From Planctomycetota bacterium (GTDB taxonomy: Bacteria > Planctomycetota > Phycisphaerae > WQYP01), in the NCBI GenBank assembly GCA_021798635.1, contig JAJZGH010000004.1, forward strand, positions 1 through 42,248: DNA of 42,248 nt, read 5' to 3'. Shown here piece after piece: positions 1-8,569 of this stretch. The position numbers and the translations under genes were made by a program. Under the pieces are notes generated by a model. It searched no databases. It saw only the letters and a list, made by a program, of their open reading frames with translations, and was not told the DNA's origin. How positions within the stretch are numbered: position 1 is the first letter of the stretch; each line of letters opens with the position of its first letter.

Positions 1-1082
1 GTATTGGAATTAGTACCTGTTGAATAATCATAAAAGGTTGGGTAGCTGATTCCATTGACGTGGCCGTCGGCATATAAAATATTCTGGAATGACGGCAAAT
101 CCGGATTGCTGTAACTGGGGTGATTAATCAGATACATATTACCCTGTCCGCTCATGGGTATGCCGTTTTGCTCCTGATTATTGCCGCCCCAGGCGATGGC
201 ATCAGCGGCCAAAATTGATTGAGGTGAATCTTCATCGGTTGTGGCTGGTTCGTTAATACGATTTCCCCATGTCGGCGTTAAGTTCCCGTTATAGCCGCTG
301 GTTTCAACCATTCCCTGACCGCCAAACAGTGAACCTCTTGGCAAGCTGGTGGTCAACTGGGCGAAGCTGTTTCGCGTGCGATCAACTGTTCCACCTACAT
401 ACATGTACGTATCCGTAATCCAGTAGCCCCAGTCGCCCGGTTGATCACCGGCATAAAGCGTGCTCTGGTAATTGGAGCTTGGGCAAATCATCCAGGATGC
501 CAATCTTACATACGTGCTGGGCTTCGGGGCACCACTTAAACCGTTGTTCAAGCCCCAAGTTGTCGGATCATATCCGGTATATCCCCAGTTCCTGGAATTA
601 AGCCCAGAAATATAGGGAATTTCCGGGCCGCTTAATGCGCTGGATACCGCATTGCCAAAGCCGGACATTTCCGTGGTTACTCCCGTCCCGCCATATTGCA
701 AAAATGTAGCGTAAGGTGTGCCGAAACGCCGCCAGTCAGCACCATATTGGCTGTTATTTTCATCAACGGGATCATTATTGAGAATCATGGGAAAAATGCA
801 CCCATTGACCGGGTCTTGGGAAATCCCATATTTAGGAAACGAAGTCTGGGCGTTACCGTTGCCAAAGCCCCACGCTGCGGGAAAGAATCCTTTATGATCC
901 TTGGCAAACAACAGGGATGCCTGACCCCAGGTCAGCAAATTTGCGGCGCAGGATGTGCGATTGGCTAATTCCCGTGCCTTGCGCATGGCCGGCAGGATAA
1001 TAGCGATTAACAGTAAAATGATCGTTACTGTCACGAGAAGCTCAACAAGGGTAAATCCAAGTTTTTCCCGCAGCCTGGACAT
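1..1082 (-). CDS. Prepilin-like N-methylation/cleavage domain protein (partial, C-terminus outside window)
   Basis: Reading the minus strand from the ATG at 1082 gives an open frame of about 360 codons that runs off the window start. The N-terminus is short and basic, followed by GFTLVELL (Gly9, Phe10, Glu14) and a hydrophobic helix, the type IV prepilin/pseudopilin processing signal. Near the visible end is YADGHVNGIS, the DGHV motif typical of the large prepilin-like families of planctomycetes and Lentisphaerae. The middle is rich in Gly, Asn, Trp and Tyr, as in those families. An AGGAGA ribosome-binding site lies 8 bp before the ATG (1091-1096). It is divergent from the sugar-acid operon. 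These proteins are presumed to be exported by a type II secretion-like system; the specific role is unknown. A second member is at 10826. Confidence 0.85.
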   Translation of the reverse strand, partial: MSRLREKLGFTLVELLVTVTIILLLIAIILPAMRKARELANRTSCAANLLTWGQASLLFAKDHKGFFPAAWGFGNGNAQTSFPKYGISQDPVNGCIFPMILNNDPVDENNSQYGADWRRFGTPYATFLQYGGTGVTTEMSGFGNAVSSALSGPEIPYISGLNSRNWGYTGYDPTTWGLNNGLSGAPKPSTYVRLASWMICPSSNYQSTLYAGDQPGDWGYWITDTYMYVGGTVDRTRNSFAQLTTSLPRGSLFGGQGMVETSGYNGNLTPTWGNRINEPATTDEDSPQSILAADAIAWGGNNQEQNGIPMSGQGNMYLINHPSYSNPDLPSFQNILYADGHVNGISYPTFYDYSTGTNSN

Positions 1083-1345
1083 AAAAAGAGTCTCCTGTCA
1101 TACGCGCTAGCGGTTAGGCTCTCACTATGCCGACAGCGTCCAACGGGTACGCCCGTGCGGTTTCCCACCATGCTCTTCGGATGCTCGCAAGCGGATGCTG
1201 AAGGTATAACTCAATAATGGACGTTGGCGATGGGGTCTTATAATTTGTGACCGGTTACGATGTGGCCCATTTGCCGGTGGCAGTTTCAGACGGGTATGGA
1301 AAAATTGCCACGCCCCATGCCGGGCTAGAATCGACATTCAAACAT

Positions 1346-1378
1346 ATTATGAAAAAACACAGGTTTCTTACGAAAAAC
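1346..1378 (+). promoter_or_regulatory. Candidate operator: TTAYGRAAAA direct repeat, 21 bp apart
   Basis: The sequence holds ATTATGAAAAAAC followed by TTACGAAAAAC, with the starts of TTATG (1347) and TTACG (1368) exactly 21 bp apart, two helical turns. A matching element (25 of 32 aligned positions identical, no gap) lies at 9487-9518. Tandem half-sites about 21 bp apart are the usual binding pattern of AraC/XylR-type activators, and such a regulator is encoded at 7343. Assignment to that protein is inference. Confidence 0.55.
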
Positions 1379-1382
1379 ATCA

Positions 1383-1409
1383 GTGACAATATCGGTACAT
1401 CGCTATTAT
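1383..1409 (+). promoter_or_regulatory. Candidate activator-dependent promoter of the sugar-acid operon
   Basis: GTGACA (1383-1388, five of six to the -35 consensus) begins a few bases after the direct repeat, and TATTAT (1404-1409) follows with a short 15-bp spacer. The poor spacing fits a promoter that needs an activator bound next to the -35 box. The -35 offset from the repeat is the same as at the second site (9524). TATAAA at 1419-1424 is an alternative -10. Confidence 0.35.
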
Positions 1410-1489
1410 CCTGATCACTATAAAGGGTCGATGGCGCAACAGAGTCTGAACAGTCACGTGCACCTGGAACCTTACGCAGGAGACATAAA

Positions 1490-2200
1490 ATGAAGGCCAT
1501 CGTACAAATATCATTGGACCTAACCACGATTGACGACGCGCTGGCCACTGCGGAAATGGCGATCCGCGCCGGCGTTGACTGGCTCGAAGCCGGCACCCCT
1601 TTGATTATTGCCGAAGGGATGAATGGCGTGCGATCACTTCGGCGGCGATTTCCAAAGGTGCCGATTGTGGCAGACTTGAAAACGATGGATGGCGGCTATC
1701 TGGAAGCGCAAATGATGGCCCAGGCCGGCGCTACGCATGTTGTGGTAATGGCCCGCGCCCATGAGGAAACCATCCACTGCGTAGTCAAAGCGGGACGCGA
1801 TTATAATCTGAAGGTTATGGGGGATAATCTGGCCTGTCCGGACATGGTGGCCGGGGCCAAATACCTGGAAGATATGGGTTGTGATTATGTGATCCACCAC
1901 ATAGGATACGATGAACGTCGCGGCCTTGCGGCACGCGGGGGCCGTATGCCCAGTCCGCTGGATCAACTCCACCAAGTCGTGGCAGCAGTCAATGTGCCGG
2001 TGCAGGCCGTCGGCGGGCTAACCCTCGAACAGGCAATCCGGGCGCCGCAATACGGTGCCCCGCTGGTGGTACTCGGCGCACCGCTTACCATCGATGCCGA
2101 CGCATTTAATGTCGCCAGCGGCAATATGGAAGAATCTTTGCGGTTGATTTGCGAAAAAGTCCATGCTTACGGTAACATCGCGGCGGGAGTCGGTTCATGA
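1490..2200 (+). CDS. HUMPS-family enzyme (3-hexulose-6-phosphate synthase / 3-keto-gulonate-6-phosphate decarboxylase-like)
   Basis: This 236-residue protein has the full length of the orotidine-5'-phosphate decarboxylase superfamily barrel. The metal/substrate motif DLKTMDGG (Asp62, Lys64, Asp67) has the form found in hexulose-phosphate synthases (DLKxMDAG) more than UlaD (DAKIADAG), and HHIGYDERRG (136-145) matches the HTGYD region of those synthases. The usual phosphate-loop Gly-Arg-x-Ile is VLGAPLT here (194-200), so the Arg seen in UlaD and OMP decarboxylase is absent, as it is in hexulose-phosphate synthases. No 6-phospho-3-hexuloisomerase is nearby and the neighbours are sugar-acid enzymes, so decarboxylation or retro-aldol cleavage of a 3-keto sugar acid is inferred. 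CAGGAGA precedes the ATG, and the stop overlaps the next start by 4 bp. Confidence 0.8.
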   Translation: MKAIVQISLDLTTIDDALATAEMAIRAGVDWLEAGTPLIIAEGMNGVRSLRRRFPKVPIVADLKTMDGGYLEAQMMAQAGATHVVVMARAHEETIHCVVKAGRDYNLKVMGDNLACPDMVAGAKYLEDMGCDYVIHHIGYDERRGLAARGGRMPSPLDQLHQVVAAVNVPVQAVGGLTLEQAIRAPQYGAPLVVLGAPLTIDADAFNVASGNMEESLRLICEKVHAYGNIAAGVGS

Positions 2201-3219
2201 ATGATATGGCGGTCGTTAATTTTGCTCCAACCCAACATGCGGTGGAATTACGTCATGTAAAACGGCCGGAGATCGGCCCACTGGATGTATTGCTAAAGGT
2301 TGGGGCGGTGGGTGTATGCGGCAGCGATCTGCACCAATGGACTGCGGACCACAGTTGGCCGGTTAATTACCCGGTCATCCTGGGCCATGAATTCGCCGGA
2401 GTAATTCAGGAAATCGGTCCCGGCGTGACCGGATGGCAAATCGGTCAGCGGGTGGTTAGCGAGACAGCGGCGGTAATCGATCCCGATAATCCCATGACTC
2501 GACAGGGGTTTTACAACTTGGACCCCGGTCGTAAAGGATTCGGTTACGGGGTGGACGGCGCCATGGCACAATATGTGCGTGTGCCCACCCGCTGCCTGCA
2601 CCGACTGCCGGATAATCTTCCGATGGAAATCGCGGCACTGACTGAACCTTGCTGCGTTGCGTACAACGCGGTGGTGCACAACGCCCGAATCAGGCCGGGG
2701 GACCGCATCGTAGTTCTCGGTCCGGGAACCATCGGCATCCTGTGTTCCGCCATGGCTCGTTTGTGCGGCGCTACCGTCGCCATTGCCGGATTGGCGCATG
2801 ATCGGCGCCGTCTGGAAGTCGCTAAAACCTACGGCTGTATTCCGATCATGGAGGGCTTGTCGGAATGGGCCAGGCAGGGTGATGGATTGGGCATCGATGG
2901 CGTTATTGATGCCGCCGGGGTTTCCGCGACACTGCAATCCGCCCTGCAAATTGTCCGCCCCAATGGGTGGATAAACAAAGTGGGATGGGGACCACAACCG
3001 CTGGGATTTTCACTGGATCCCCTGGTGCATAAGAACATCACATTGCAGGGCAGCTTCAGCCACAACTGGCCGATCTGGGAGCGCGTGATAAGCCTGCTGG
3101 CATCCGGGCAACTGGATGTCAAACCGATTATCGGTGGTGTCTGGCCGCTGGATCATTGGCGAGAAGCTTTTGGGAAAATGCATGGCGGAGAAGTGGTCAA
3201 AGCCATACTTACACCATAA
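2197..3219 (+). CDS. Zinc-dependent medium-chain alcohol/polyol dehydrogenase
   Basis: The 340-residue protein has the MDR fold: catalytic zinc ligands Cys41 (GVCGSD), His64-Glu65 (GHEFAG) and Glu150 (TEPCC), then an NAD(P)-binding VLGPGTIG at 173-180. Members such as sorbitol, threonine and galactonate dehydrogenases oxidise a secondary alcohol with NAD(P)+. The lobe that usually carries four cysteines for the structural zinc (about residues 88-118) has none, so that site is lost. The ATG overlaps the HUMPS gene stop (ATGA), implying translational coupling. In this operon it is a good candidate to make the 3-keto acid used by the HUMPS enzyme, but the substrate cannot be read from sequence. 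Confidence 0.85.
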   Translation: MNDMAVVNFAPTQHAVELRHVKRPEIGPLDVLLKVGAVGVCGSDLHQWTADHSWPVNYPVILGHEFAGVIQEIGPGVTGWQIGQRVVSETAAVIDPDNPMTRQGFYNLDPGRKGFGYGVDGAMAQYVRVPTRCLHRLPDNLPMEIAALTEPCCVAYNAVVHNARIRPGDRIVVLGPGTIGILCSAMARLCGATVAIAGLAHDRRRLEVAKTYGCIPIMEGLSEWARQGDGLGIDGVIDAAGVSATLQSALQIVRPNGWINKVGWGPQPLGFSLDPLVHKNITLQGSFSHNWPIWERVISLLASGQLDVKPIIGGVWPLDHWREAFGKMHGGEVVKAILTP

Positions 3220-3241
3220 GATTTGCGGGGCCACGACAGCT

Positions 3242-4117
3242 ATGAATCAGTTGCCATTATTTTCCGTTAGCGAATTCACCACTTGGGATCAGTCTTTTGA
3301 ACAAGATGTGGAGTTGTACCGCCGCCTGGGCATAACGGGCATTGAAGTATGCGAACGTAAACTTTCCGCCGACTTGGGCCGATCCCGCGAACAGTTGGCT
3401 ATGTTGCGGGAAAGCGGGTTGCGGGTTACCAGCGTTCAGCCGCGTGTCCATGCCCTTTTTAAGGATTCCATGTGCCCGGACATGGAGGACCCGCGGGAAC
3501 GGATGCAACAGTATCGGCGGACCATTGATCTGGTTACGGAAAGTTTTCCCGGCCAAAATATTCCGCTGATAACCATCGCCGGCAATGCGCCGGGCTATAA
3601 CTTCCGTCTGGCCCATCAAACAGCGCGACAACTTTACGGCGATCTGGCTCGCTATGCGGCGGATTGCGGTGTACGGATCATGTTTGAACCGCTGCATCCC
3701 ATCTTGATGAATAACGATACCTTTATATGCTCACTGGATGAGGCATCGGTGCTGATTGACGATATCCATCACCCCGCGTTTGGTTTGATGTTGGACGTAT
3801 GGCATATATGGCATGAACGGGACATCGCCCGGCGGATTCGGGCACTGGGACCGCTTATATTCGGCGTGCATGTTTGTGATTGGCCTCGTGAACAGCCACG
3901 CGGACCGGCTGATCGTGTACTGCCGGGGCGCGGAATTATTGATCTGCCGGTCTTGCTTGGGGAGATCGAAGCGGCGGGATACGACGGCACCTATTGTCTG
4001 GAAATTTTCTCAGCGCATCAGTGGCCGGATTCATTATGGCGTGCCGACGCCGCCCAGATGCTTGAGGAAGGACGACAAGGATTTTACACGGCATGGAAGG
4101 CTCGAATATGCGACTAA
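3242..4117 (+). CDS. Sugar phosphate isomerase/epimerase-like TIM barrel (first copy)
   Basis: The 291-residue product belongs to the AP-endonuclease-2-like TIM-barrel family, which includes UlaE, D-tagatose 3-epimerase and hydroxypyruvate isomerase. Likely metal and catalytic residues are Glu149 (FEPLHP), Asp185 and His188 (DVWH), His210 and Asp213 (HVCD) and Glu254 (LEIF), with GRGIID at 229-234. Members move a keto group or invert C3 of ketoses using a divalent metal. The frame opens earlier (3116), but that would overlap the dehydrogenase by over 100 bp and add no family sequence, so the ATG at 3242, 22 bp after the upstream stop, was chosen. It is not a close copy of the second barrel at 4884, so the two probably act on different intermediates. 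Confidence 0.82.
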   Translation: MNQLPLFSVSEFTTWDQSFEQDVELYRRLGITGIEVCERKLSADLGRSREQLAMLRESGLRVTSVQPRVHALFKDSMCPDMEDPRERMQQYRRTIDLVTESFPGQNIPLITIAGNAPGYNFRLAHQTARQLYGDLARYAADCGVRIMFEPLHPILMNNDTFICSLDEASVLIDDIHHPAFGLMLDVWHIWHERDIARRIRALGPLIFGVHVCDWPREQPRGPADRVLPGRGIIDLPVLLGEIEAAGYDGTYCLEIFSAHQWPDSLWRADAAQMLEEGRQGFYTAWKARICD

Positions 4118-4884
4118 AGGACAAGGTGATTATTGTCACGGGCAGCACCACCGGCATTGGCGAGGCCATTGCCCGTCGCTGCGTTGCGCAGGGCGCATGC
4201 GTACTGGTTCACGGTACGCGGCGCGATGCGGGCGAAAAGGTTGTTTCTTCTCTGGGTGCGGCGGCCAGGCTGCACATTGACGATCTATCGGAGGCCGGCG
4301 CGGCGCCCCGTCTGATTGCGGCAGCGCTGGCCGCATTTGGAAAAATTGATGGTCTGGTCAATAACGCCGCTTGGCTGGTACGCAGCAATATCCATTCAAC
4401 CAACGCAGCGCTTTTTGATCGTGCCATGGCGATAAATGTTCGTGCACCACTGCTTTTGATTCAGGCGGCATTGGAATCTCTTGCGGCTAACCGGGGCAGC
4501 GTGCTGAATATCGGATCCATCAACGCCTACACCGGCGAAGCTAATCAACTTGTGTACAGTATTTCCAAGGGGGCGTTGATGACGTTATCCCGCAATTTAG
4601 GCGATGCGCTAGGATGCCAAGGCGTACGTGTAAATCATCTCAACGTGGGCTGGGTACTTACCCCCAATGAATATCAATTGAAAATATCAGAAGGACTTGG
4701 TGCCGACTGGCCGGAGCATATTCCCGCAGCTTATGCGCCGTCGGGGCGCATTCTCACCCCTGAGCACATCGCCGGGGCGGCGGTGTACTGGCTAAGTGAT
4801 GAAAGCCGGCCCATTTCCGGCAGCGTGCTGGAGCTGGAACAATATCCGATCATAGGCCGTAATCTACCGAAGGAGGATAAATAA
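4108..4884 (+). CDS. Short-chain dehydrogenase/reductase (SDR)
   Basis: This is a classical SDR of 258 residues: cofactor motif TGSTTGIG (11-18), NNAA (85-88) and catalytic Ser137, Tyr150 and Lys154 (YSISK). Such enzymes interconvert alcohols and ketones, or sugars and lactones, with NAD(P)H. The start at 4108 is preferred over 4093 because GGAAGG lies 7 bp upstream of it. It overlaps the end of the first barrel gene by 10 bp and shares one base with the next start (TAATG). An N-terminal VHGTRRD after the second strand may favour NADP, which is inference. Together with the MDR enzyme it gives the operon two oxidoreductases. Confidence 0.88.
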   Translation: MRLKDKVIIVTGSTTGIGEAIARRCVAQGACVLVHGTRRDAGEKVVSSLGAAARLHIDDLSEAGAAPRLIAAALAAFGKIDGLVNNAAWLVRSNIHSTNAALFDRAMAINVRAPLLLIQAALESLAANRGSVLNIGSINAYTGEANQLVYSISKGALMTLSRNLGDALGCQGVRVNHLNVGWVLTPNEYQLKISEGLGADWPEHIPAAYAPSGRILTPEHIAGAAVYWLSDESRPISGSVLELEQYPIIGRNLPKEDK

Positions 4885-5786
4885 TGCCAAAATTGGCCGC
4901 ATTTCCCAAGGCTTTTCTGGATGGCTTATGCGCAGATGGATCGATGCATCTACGGCAGTGGATCGACATGTCGGCCACTCTGGATGTGGACGGATTGGAG
5001 TTTTACAGCGGGTTTCTTGATCTGAAAGATACCAGGCGGTGGCCCGCGTTCCGCAAGATGGTCGCGGATCAGGGGCGGTGCATTCCCATGTTGTGCTGCT
5101 CACCGGATTTTACGCATCCCGATCCGGGATTTCGAAATCGGCAGGTTGAGTTGGAAAAACACTGGATCGACATGACCGTTGGGCTGGGTGGAAAATATTG
5201 CCGCGTGCTTTCCGGCCAGCGCCGGCCGGAGGTGGCGAGGGAGGATGGTTTGCGCTACGCCACCGAATGTATACAAGAGTGTTTGCCTTACGCAGCGGAC
5301 CGGGGCATTATGCTGATTTTGGAAAACCACTACAAGGACGGTTACTGGACATTTCCCGAATTCGCCCAGAAAACGGATGTGTTTTGCGAACTCATTGGCC
5401 GCATTACAGCGCCTAATTTCGGCATTAACTATGATCCGAGCAATACCATTCTGGCGGGCGAAGATCCTCTGGAACTCCTGCGCCGCGTCAAAAACCGCGT
5501 TGTTACCATGCACGCCAGTGACCGATATCTGGCGCATGGAACCATCGACGATCTGCGGCGACAGGAGGATGTGATCGGCTACGCCCAACTCTTACGCCAT
5601 GGCGTGATCGGCCAGGGATTGAATAATTACGACGCCATCTTCATGGAATTGCGATCCGCCGGTTTTGACGGCTGGATCAGCATCGAAGACGGAGTCGATG
5701 GCATGGAGCAATTGCGGCAAAGTGTGCTTTTCTTGCGCAACAAAATGCGAGCCCATTGGCCGGTGGAAAACGTGTGTGAAAGATAG
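4884..5786 (+). CDS. Sugar phosphate isomerase/epimerase-like TIM barrel (second copy)
   Basis: The 300-residue protein is a second, divergent AP-endonuclease-2-like barrel. Candidate metal ligands are Glu147 (LENHY), Asp184 (YDPSN), His210 (MHASD) and Glu268 (SIEDG), with GVIGQG at 240-245. Family members are ketose epimerases and isomerases such as L-xylulose-5-phosphate 3-epimerase. A strong AGGAGG site (4871-4876) lies 7 bp before the ATG, and the start shares a base with the SDR stop. It probably follows the decarboxylation step by epimerising the released ketopentose, or acts on the keto acid itself; the substrate is not determined by the sequence. Confidence 0.82.
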   Translation: MPKLAAFPKAFLDGLCADGSMHLRQWIDMSATLDVDGLEFYSGFLDLKDTRRWPAFRKMVADQGRCIPMLCCSPDFTHPDPGFRNRQVELEKHWIDMTVGLGGKYCRVLSGQRRPEVAREDGLRYATECIQECLPYAADRGIMLILENHYKDGYWTFPEFAQKTDVFCELIGRITAPNFGINYDPSNTILAGEDPLELLRRVKNRVVTMHASDRYLAHGTIDDLRRQEDVIGYAQLLRHGVIGQGLNNYDAIFMELRSAGFDGWISIEDGVDGMEQLRQSVLFLRNKMRAHWPVENVCER

Positions 5787-5855
5787 TTCACGATGGCGAT
5801 CAGCGGAAATTTAGCAGACGCGTTCGCGAGCCGTGGTGTGAACGAAAGGTAATTA

Positions 5856-7292
5856 ATGATGGCGATCAATGTGAGCACAGTCCGTGCGGCGGTTGAAACG
5901 GCCGAGCCGCCCGGTAATCGCACTTATCGGGGCCCGTTCGCCATCATGACCATCCTCTTTTTCATGTGGGGGTTTCTGACCGTCTGGAATGACATTCTCA
6001 TTCCGCGCTTCAAGGAAGCGTTCACGCTGAATTATTTTCAAGTGATGCTGATCCAATTCGCATTTTTTGGCGCTTATACCGTCGGCTCGCTGATCTATTA
6101 CCTGATCTCCATGTTCTGGGGTGATCCCATCAACCGCATCGGCTACAAGAACGGCGTGATCATCGGCCTGCTTCTTGCGGCGGCGGGAAGTATTCTGTTT
6201 TACCCGGCGGCCATATTGACATCCTATCCGTTTTTTCTGATGGCTTTATTTATCGTGGGTATCGGATTTGCCATGCTGCAGATTGCGGCTAATCCATACA
6301 TCACCATCCTGGGACCTGAACGTACCGCCTCCAGCCGGCTGAATCTGTCGCAAGCCTTTAATTCCTTCGGCACAACCATCGGCCCGATCATTGCGGGCTG
6401 GTTGATTTTTAAGGTATTCAACGGACCGGGTAGTCAAGGTGCCCAGTCCGTGAAAATTCCATATCTATGCGTGGGCGGCGTGTTCCTGATCCTGGCGGTC
6501 TGTTTTATGTTCGCCCATCTGCCGAACTTTACAAACACCGAGCACGTCACCCGCGGTGCCGGTGCGCTTAAACACCCGCACACCGTGCTGGGAATGCTGG
6601 CAATATTCATGTATGTCGGCGGAGAGGTCTGCGTGGGCAGTTCCATTATAAATTACCTGAATATGCCCAAGGTCGGCGGACTTAGCCACGAAGCGGCCTC
6701 CAAGTTTCTGGCATTTTACTGGGGCGGCCTGATGCTCGGGCGGTTCATGGGGGCTTTCGCATTAAGCGATGTGCGAAGTTGGCTGCGAAATACGATTGTC
6801 GTATTGCTGCCAGTGGCGGCTTTTATCACGGTCTGGGTACTTTCCGGACCGGCCAACGCGCTACATTACGGCGTGATGCTGTCGGTGATGCTCCTCGCGT
6901 TCTTTCTGAGTGCGGCCAGTCCACAGCGGATGTTGGCGCTGTTCAGCTTGATTATCATCGTTCTGCTGCTGACAGGCATGCGGTCAGCGGGTGCCGCGGC
7001 GATATGGGCCATACTGGGTGTCGGTCTATTTGATTCGGTCATGTGGTCCAACATTTTTTCATTGGCCATTGAGGGGCTTGGCGTACTCAAGAGTCAGGCG
7101 GCATCGTTACTGATGATGTCGGTTTTTGGCGGGGCGGTGATGCCGCCATTGCAAGGTATTGTCGCCGACCATTTCAGCATTCAGTTCTCATTTATTGTTC
7201 CGATGATGTCGTATGTCTATCTCGCGTTCTACGGCTTGTATGGATACCGCGCCGGCAGACAGACAAACACGTCCCCTGCCGAGGCTGGATAG
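5856..7292 (+). CDS. FucP-type (FHS family) sugar:proton symporter
   Basis: This 478-residue integral membrane protein has about 12 hydrophobic segments. It carries hallmarks of the fucose/glucose-galactose permease branch of the MFS: NDILIPRFKEAF followed by VMLIQFAFFGAY in the first half, then ANPYITILGP and LNLSQAFNSFGTTIGP. These carriers import neutral monosaccharides with protons and do not phosphorylate them. GAAAGG (5844-5849) precedes the ATG; a second ATG is 3 bp downstream. It sits inside the catabolic operon, 69 bp after the second barrel gene. Together with the absence of PTS genes it suggests that the free sugar or sugar derivative enters the cell unmodified. Confidence 0.9.
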   Translation: MMAINVSTVRAAVETAEPPGNRTYRGPFAIMTILFFMWGFLTVWNDILIPRFKEAFTLNYFQVMLIQFAFFGAYTVGSLIYYLISMFWGDPINRIGYKNGVIIGLLLAAAGSILFYPAAILTSYPFFLMALFIVGIGFAMLQIAANPYITILGPERTASSRLNLSQAFNSFGTTIGPIIAGWLIFKVFNGPGSQGAQSVKIPYLCVGGVFLILAVCFMFAHLPNFTNTEHVTRGAGALKHPHTVLGMLAIFMYVGGEVCVGSSIINYLNMPKVGGLSHEAASKFLAFYWGGLMLGRFMGAFALSDVRSWLRNTIVVLLPVAAFITVWVLSGPANALHYGVMLSVMLLAFFLSAASPQRMLALFSLIIIVLLLTGMRSAGAAAIWAILGVGLFDSVMWSNIFSLAIEGLGVLKSQAASLLMMSVFGGAVMPPLQGIVADHFSIQFSFIVPMMSYVYLAFYGLYGYRAGRQTNTSPAEAG

Positions 7293-7342
7293 GGATTTTT
7301 GAAGGCGTTTCCCAGCGGTAAAATCGTTGCACGAGTCGAATT

Positions 7343-8539
7343 ATGCGTCCAAAAAGACTGTTAAACGTGGCCCTGATCATCGAATCCGGGCGCGCATTTG
7401 GCCGCGGATTGTTGCGCGGAATCGCCCGTTATGCACGCACGCAAGGCAACTGGTGTATTGTGTACCACCCTTGGGAATGGGACGATGAAGTACCACGCTG
7501 GCTCATGCGGACTCAATGCGACGGCGTCATTGCGCGTATCGAATCCATACCCCTGCTCCATGCGTTGCAGCGACTGAAGGTGCCGGTGGTCGATGTTCGC
7601 CGGAAGTACCACACACCGGGCATGCCCATGGTCGGCAGCGAGTACCGTCTGATCGCCCAACTGGCAGTCGACCATCTGCGGGAGAAGGGATTTCGGCATT
7701 TTGCCTATTGTGGTTACGCCGGGGTCGATTATTCGGTGCGCCGTCGCGATGATTTCGTCAATTGTCTTAATGATCATCATTATAAGGCGCTGATCTATGA
7801 GGGCGGCACGCCGCATTCCGCTGCAACATGGCAGCGGGAATCCACCGCCATGTTCCACGAGCGGGAACTCGGCGCTTGGCTGGCAACACTTCCCAAGCCG
7901 ATCGGTTTGATGGCGTGTAACGATATGCGCGGGCGGCAGGTGCTCAATGCGTGCAAGACCCGTAGTATTGTGGTGCCTGACGACGTGGCGGTTATCGGTG
8001 TGGATAATGATGAGGTGCTTTGCGATTTGGCCGAGCCTCCCCTTAGCAGCGTCATTCCGGCCACAGATCGGATCGGATACCAGGCCGCGACGTTACTGGA
8101 TGATATGATGCGCGGCCTACGGCCCCCATTGCGGGAAATATGTATTGAGCCATTGGGCGTAGCGACAAGACGGTCCACCGACGTTCTAGCGGTGGAAGAT
8201 CACCGGGTGGCCATGGCGCTTCGCTTTATCCGTGACCACGCCTGCGAAGGCATCACCGTCGAAGATGTGTTGAACCATCTTGGCGCGAATGATGCCACTC
8301 AAGTTTCCCGTAGTACGCTTGAGCACCGTTTTGCCGAAGTTATGGAGCATTCACCGAAAGCGGAGATAATGCTGGTGCGGCTCCGACGCGTGAAGCAATT
8401 GCTGGTGGAAACCGACTGTCCCTTGCCTGAAATTGCGGCGCGGGTGGGATTTCAACACGCCGAATATTTGAGCACCCTGTTCAAAAGCAAGTTTGGCCAG
8501 ACACCGGGGATCTTTCGCCGGCGCATGCGGCGTATGTAA
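7343..8539 (+). CDS. XylR-like regulator: LacI-type sugar-binding domain plus C-terminal AraC HTH
   Basis: The 398-residue protein starts directly with a periplasmic-binding-like domain (NVALIIESGRAFGRG..., then VIGVDNDEVLC near 214-224) with no N-terminal HTH, and ends with an AraC-type DNA-binding domain from about residue 290. This is the domain order of E. coli XylR, a sugar-responsive activator that binds tandem repeats. The second HTH is canonical (LPEIAARVGFQHAEYLSTLFKSKFG split by its turn). In the first HTH an extra ANDATQ (residues 315-320, nt 8285-8302) separates VLNHLG from VSRSTLEHRF, where relatives normally run straight through. Its gene lies between the permease and the UlaG-like gene. 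The direct repeats at 1346 and 9487 are its likely targets. Confidence 0.88.
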   Translation: MRPKRLLNVALIIESGRAFGRGLLRGIARYARTQGNWCIVYHPWEWDDEVPRWLMRTQCDGVIARIESIPLLHALQRLKVPVVDVRRKYHTPGMPMVGSEYRLIAQLAVDHLREKGFRHFAYCGYAGVDYSVRRRDDFVNCLNDHHYKALIYEGGTPHSAATWQRESTAMFHERELGAWLATLPKPIGLMACNDMRGRQVLNACKTRSIVVPDDVAVIGVDNDEVLCDLAEPPLSSVIPATDRIGYQAATLLDDMMRGLRPPLREICIEPLGVATRRSTDVLAVEDHRVAMALRFIRDHACEGITVEDVLNHLGANDATQVSRSTLEHRFAEVMEHSPKAEIMLVRLRRVKQLLVETDCPLPEIAARVGFQHAEYLSTLFKSKFGQTPGIFRRRMRRM

Positions 8540-8569
8540 TATTACCGGTGTAACTAAGGATGACAATGT

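Larger units (their letters stand above)
1083..1489. other. Divergent intergenic region with regulatory elements
   Basis: About 400 bases without a convincing gene separate the minus-strand prepilin-like gene from the plus-strand sugar-acid operon. They hold a small hairpin (ACGGG/CCCGT near 1144-1157), the paired direct repeat at 1346-1378 and a candidate promoter at 1383-1409. Overlapping frames on both strands have no recognisable protein features. Confidence 0.6.

Noticed and set aside
1490..2200. Formaldehyde-fixing RuMP pathway
   Set aside because: Motifs are similar to hexulose-phosphate synthase, but no isomerase partner or methylotrophy gene is present and the neighbours are sugar-acid enzymes.
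3116..3241. N-terminal extension of the first TIM barrel
   Set aside because: It lies inside the dehydrogenase gene and lacks barrel sequence.
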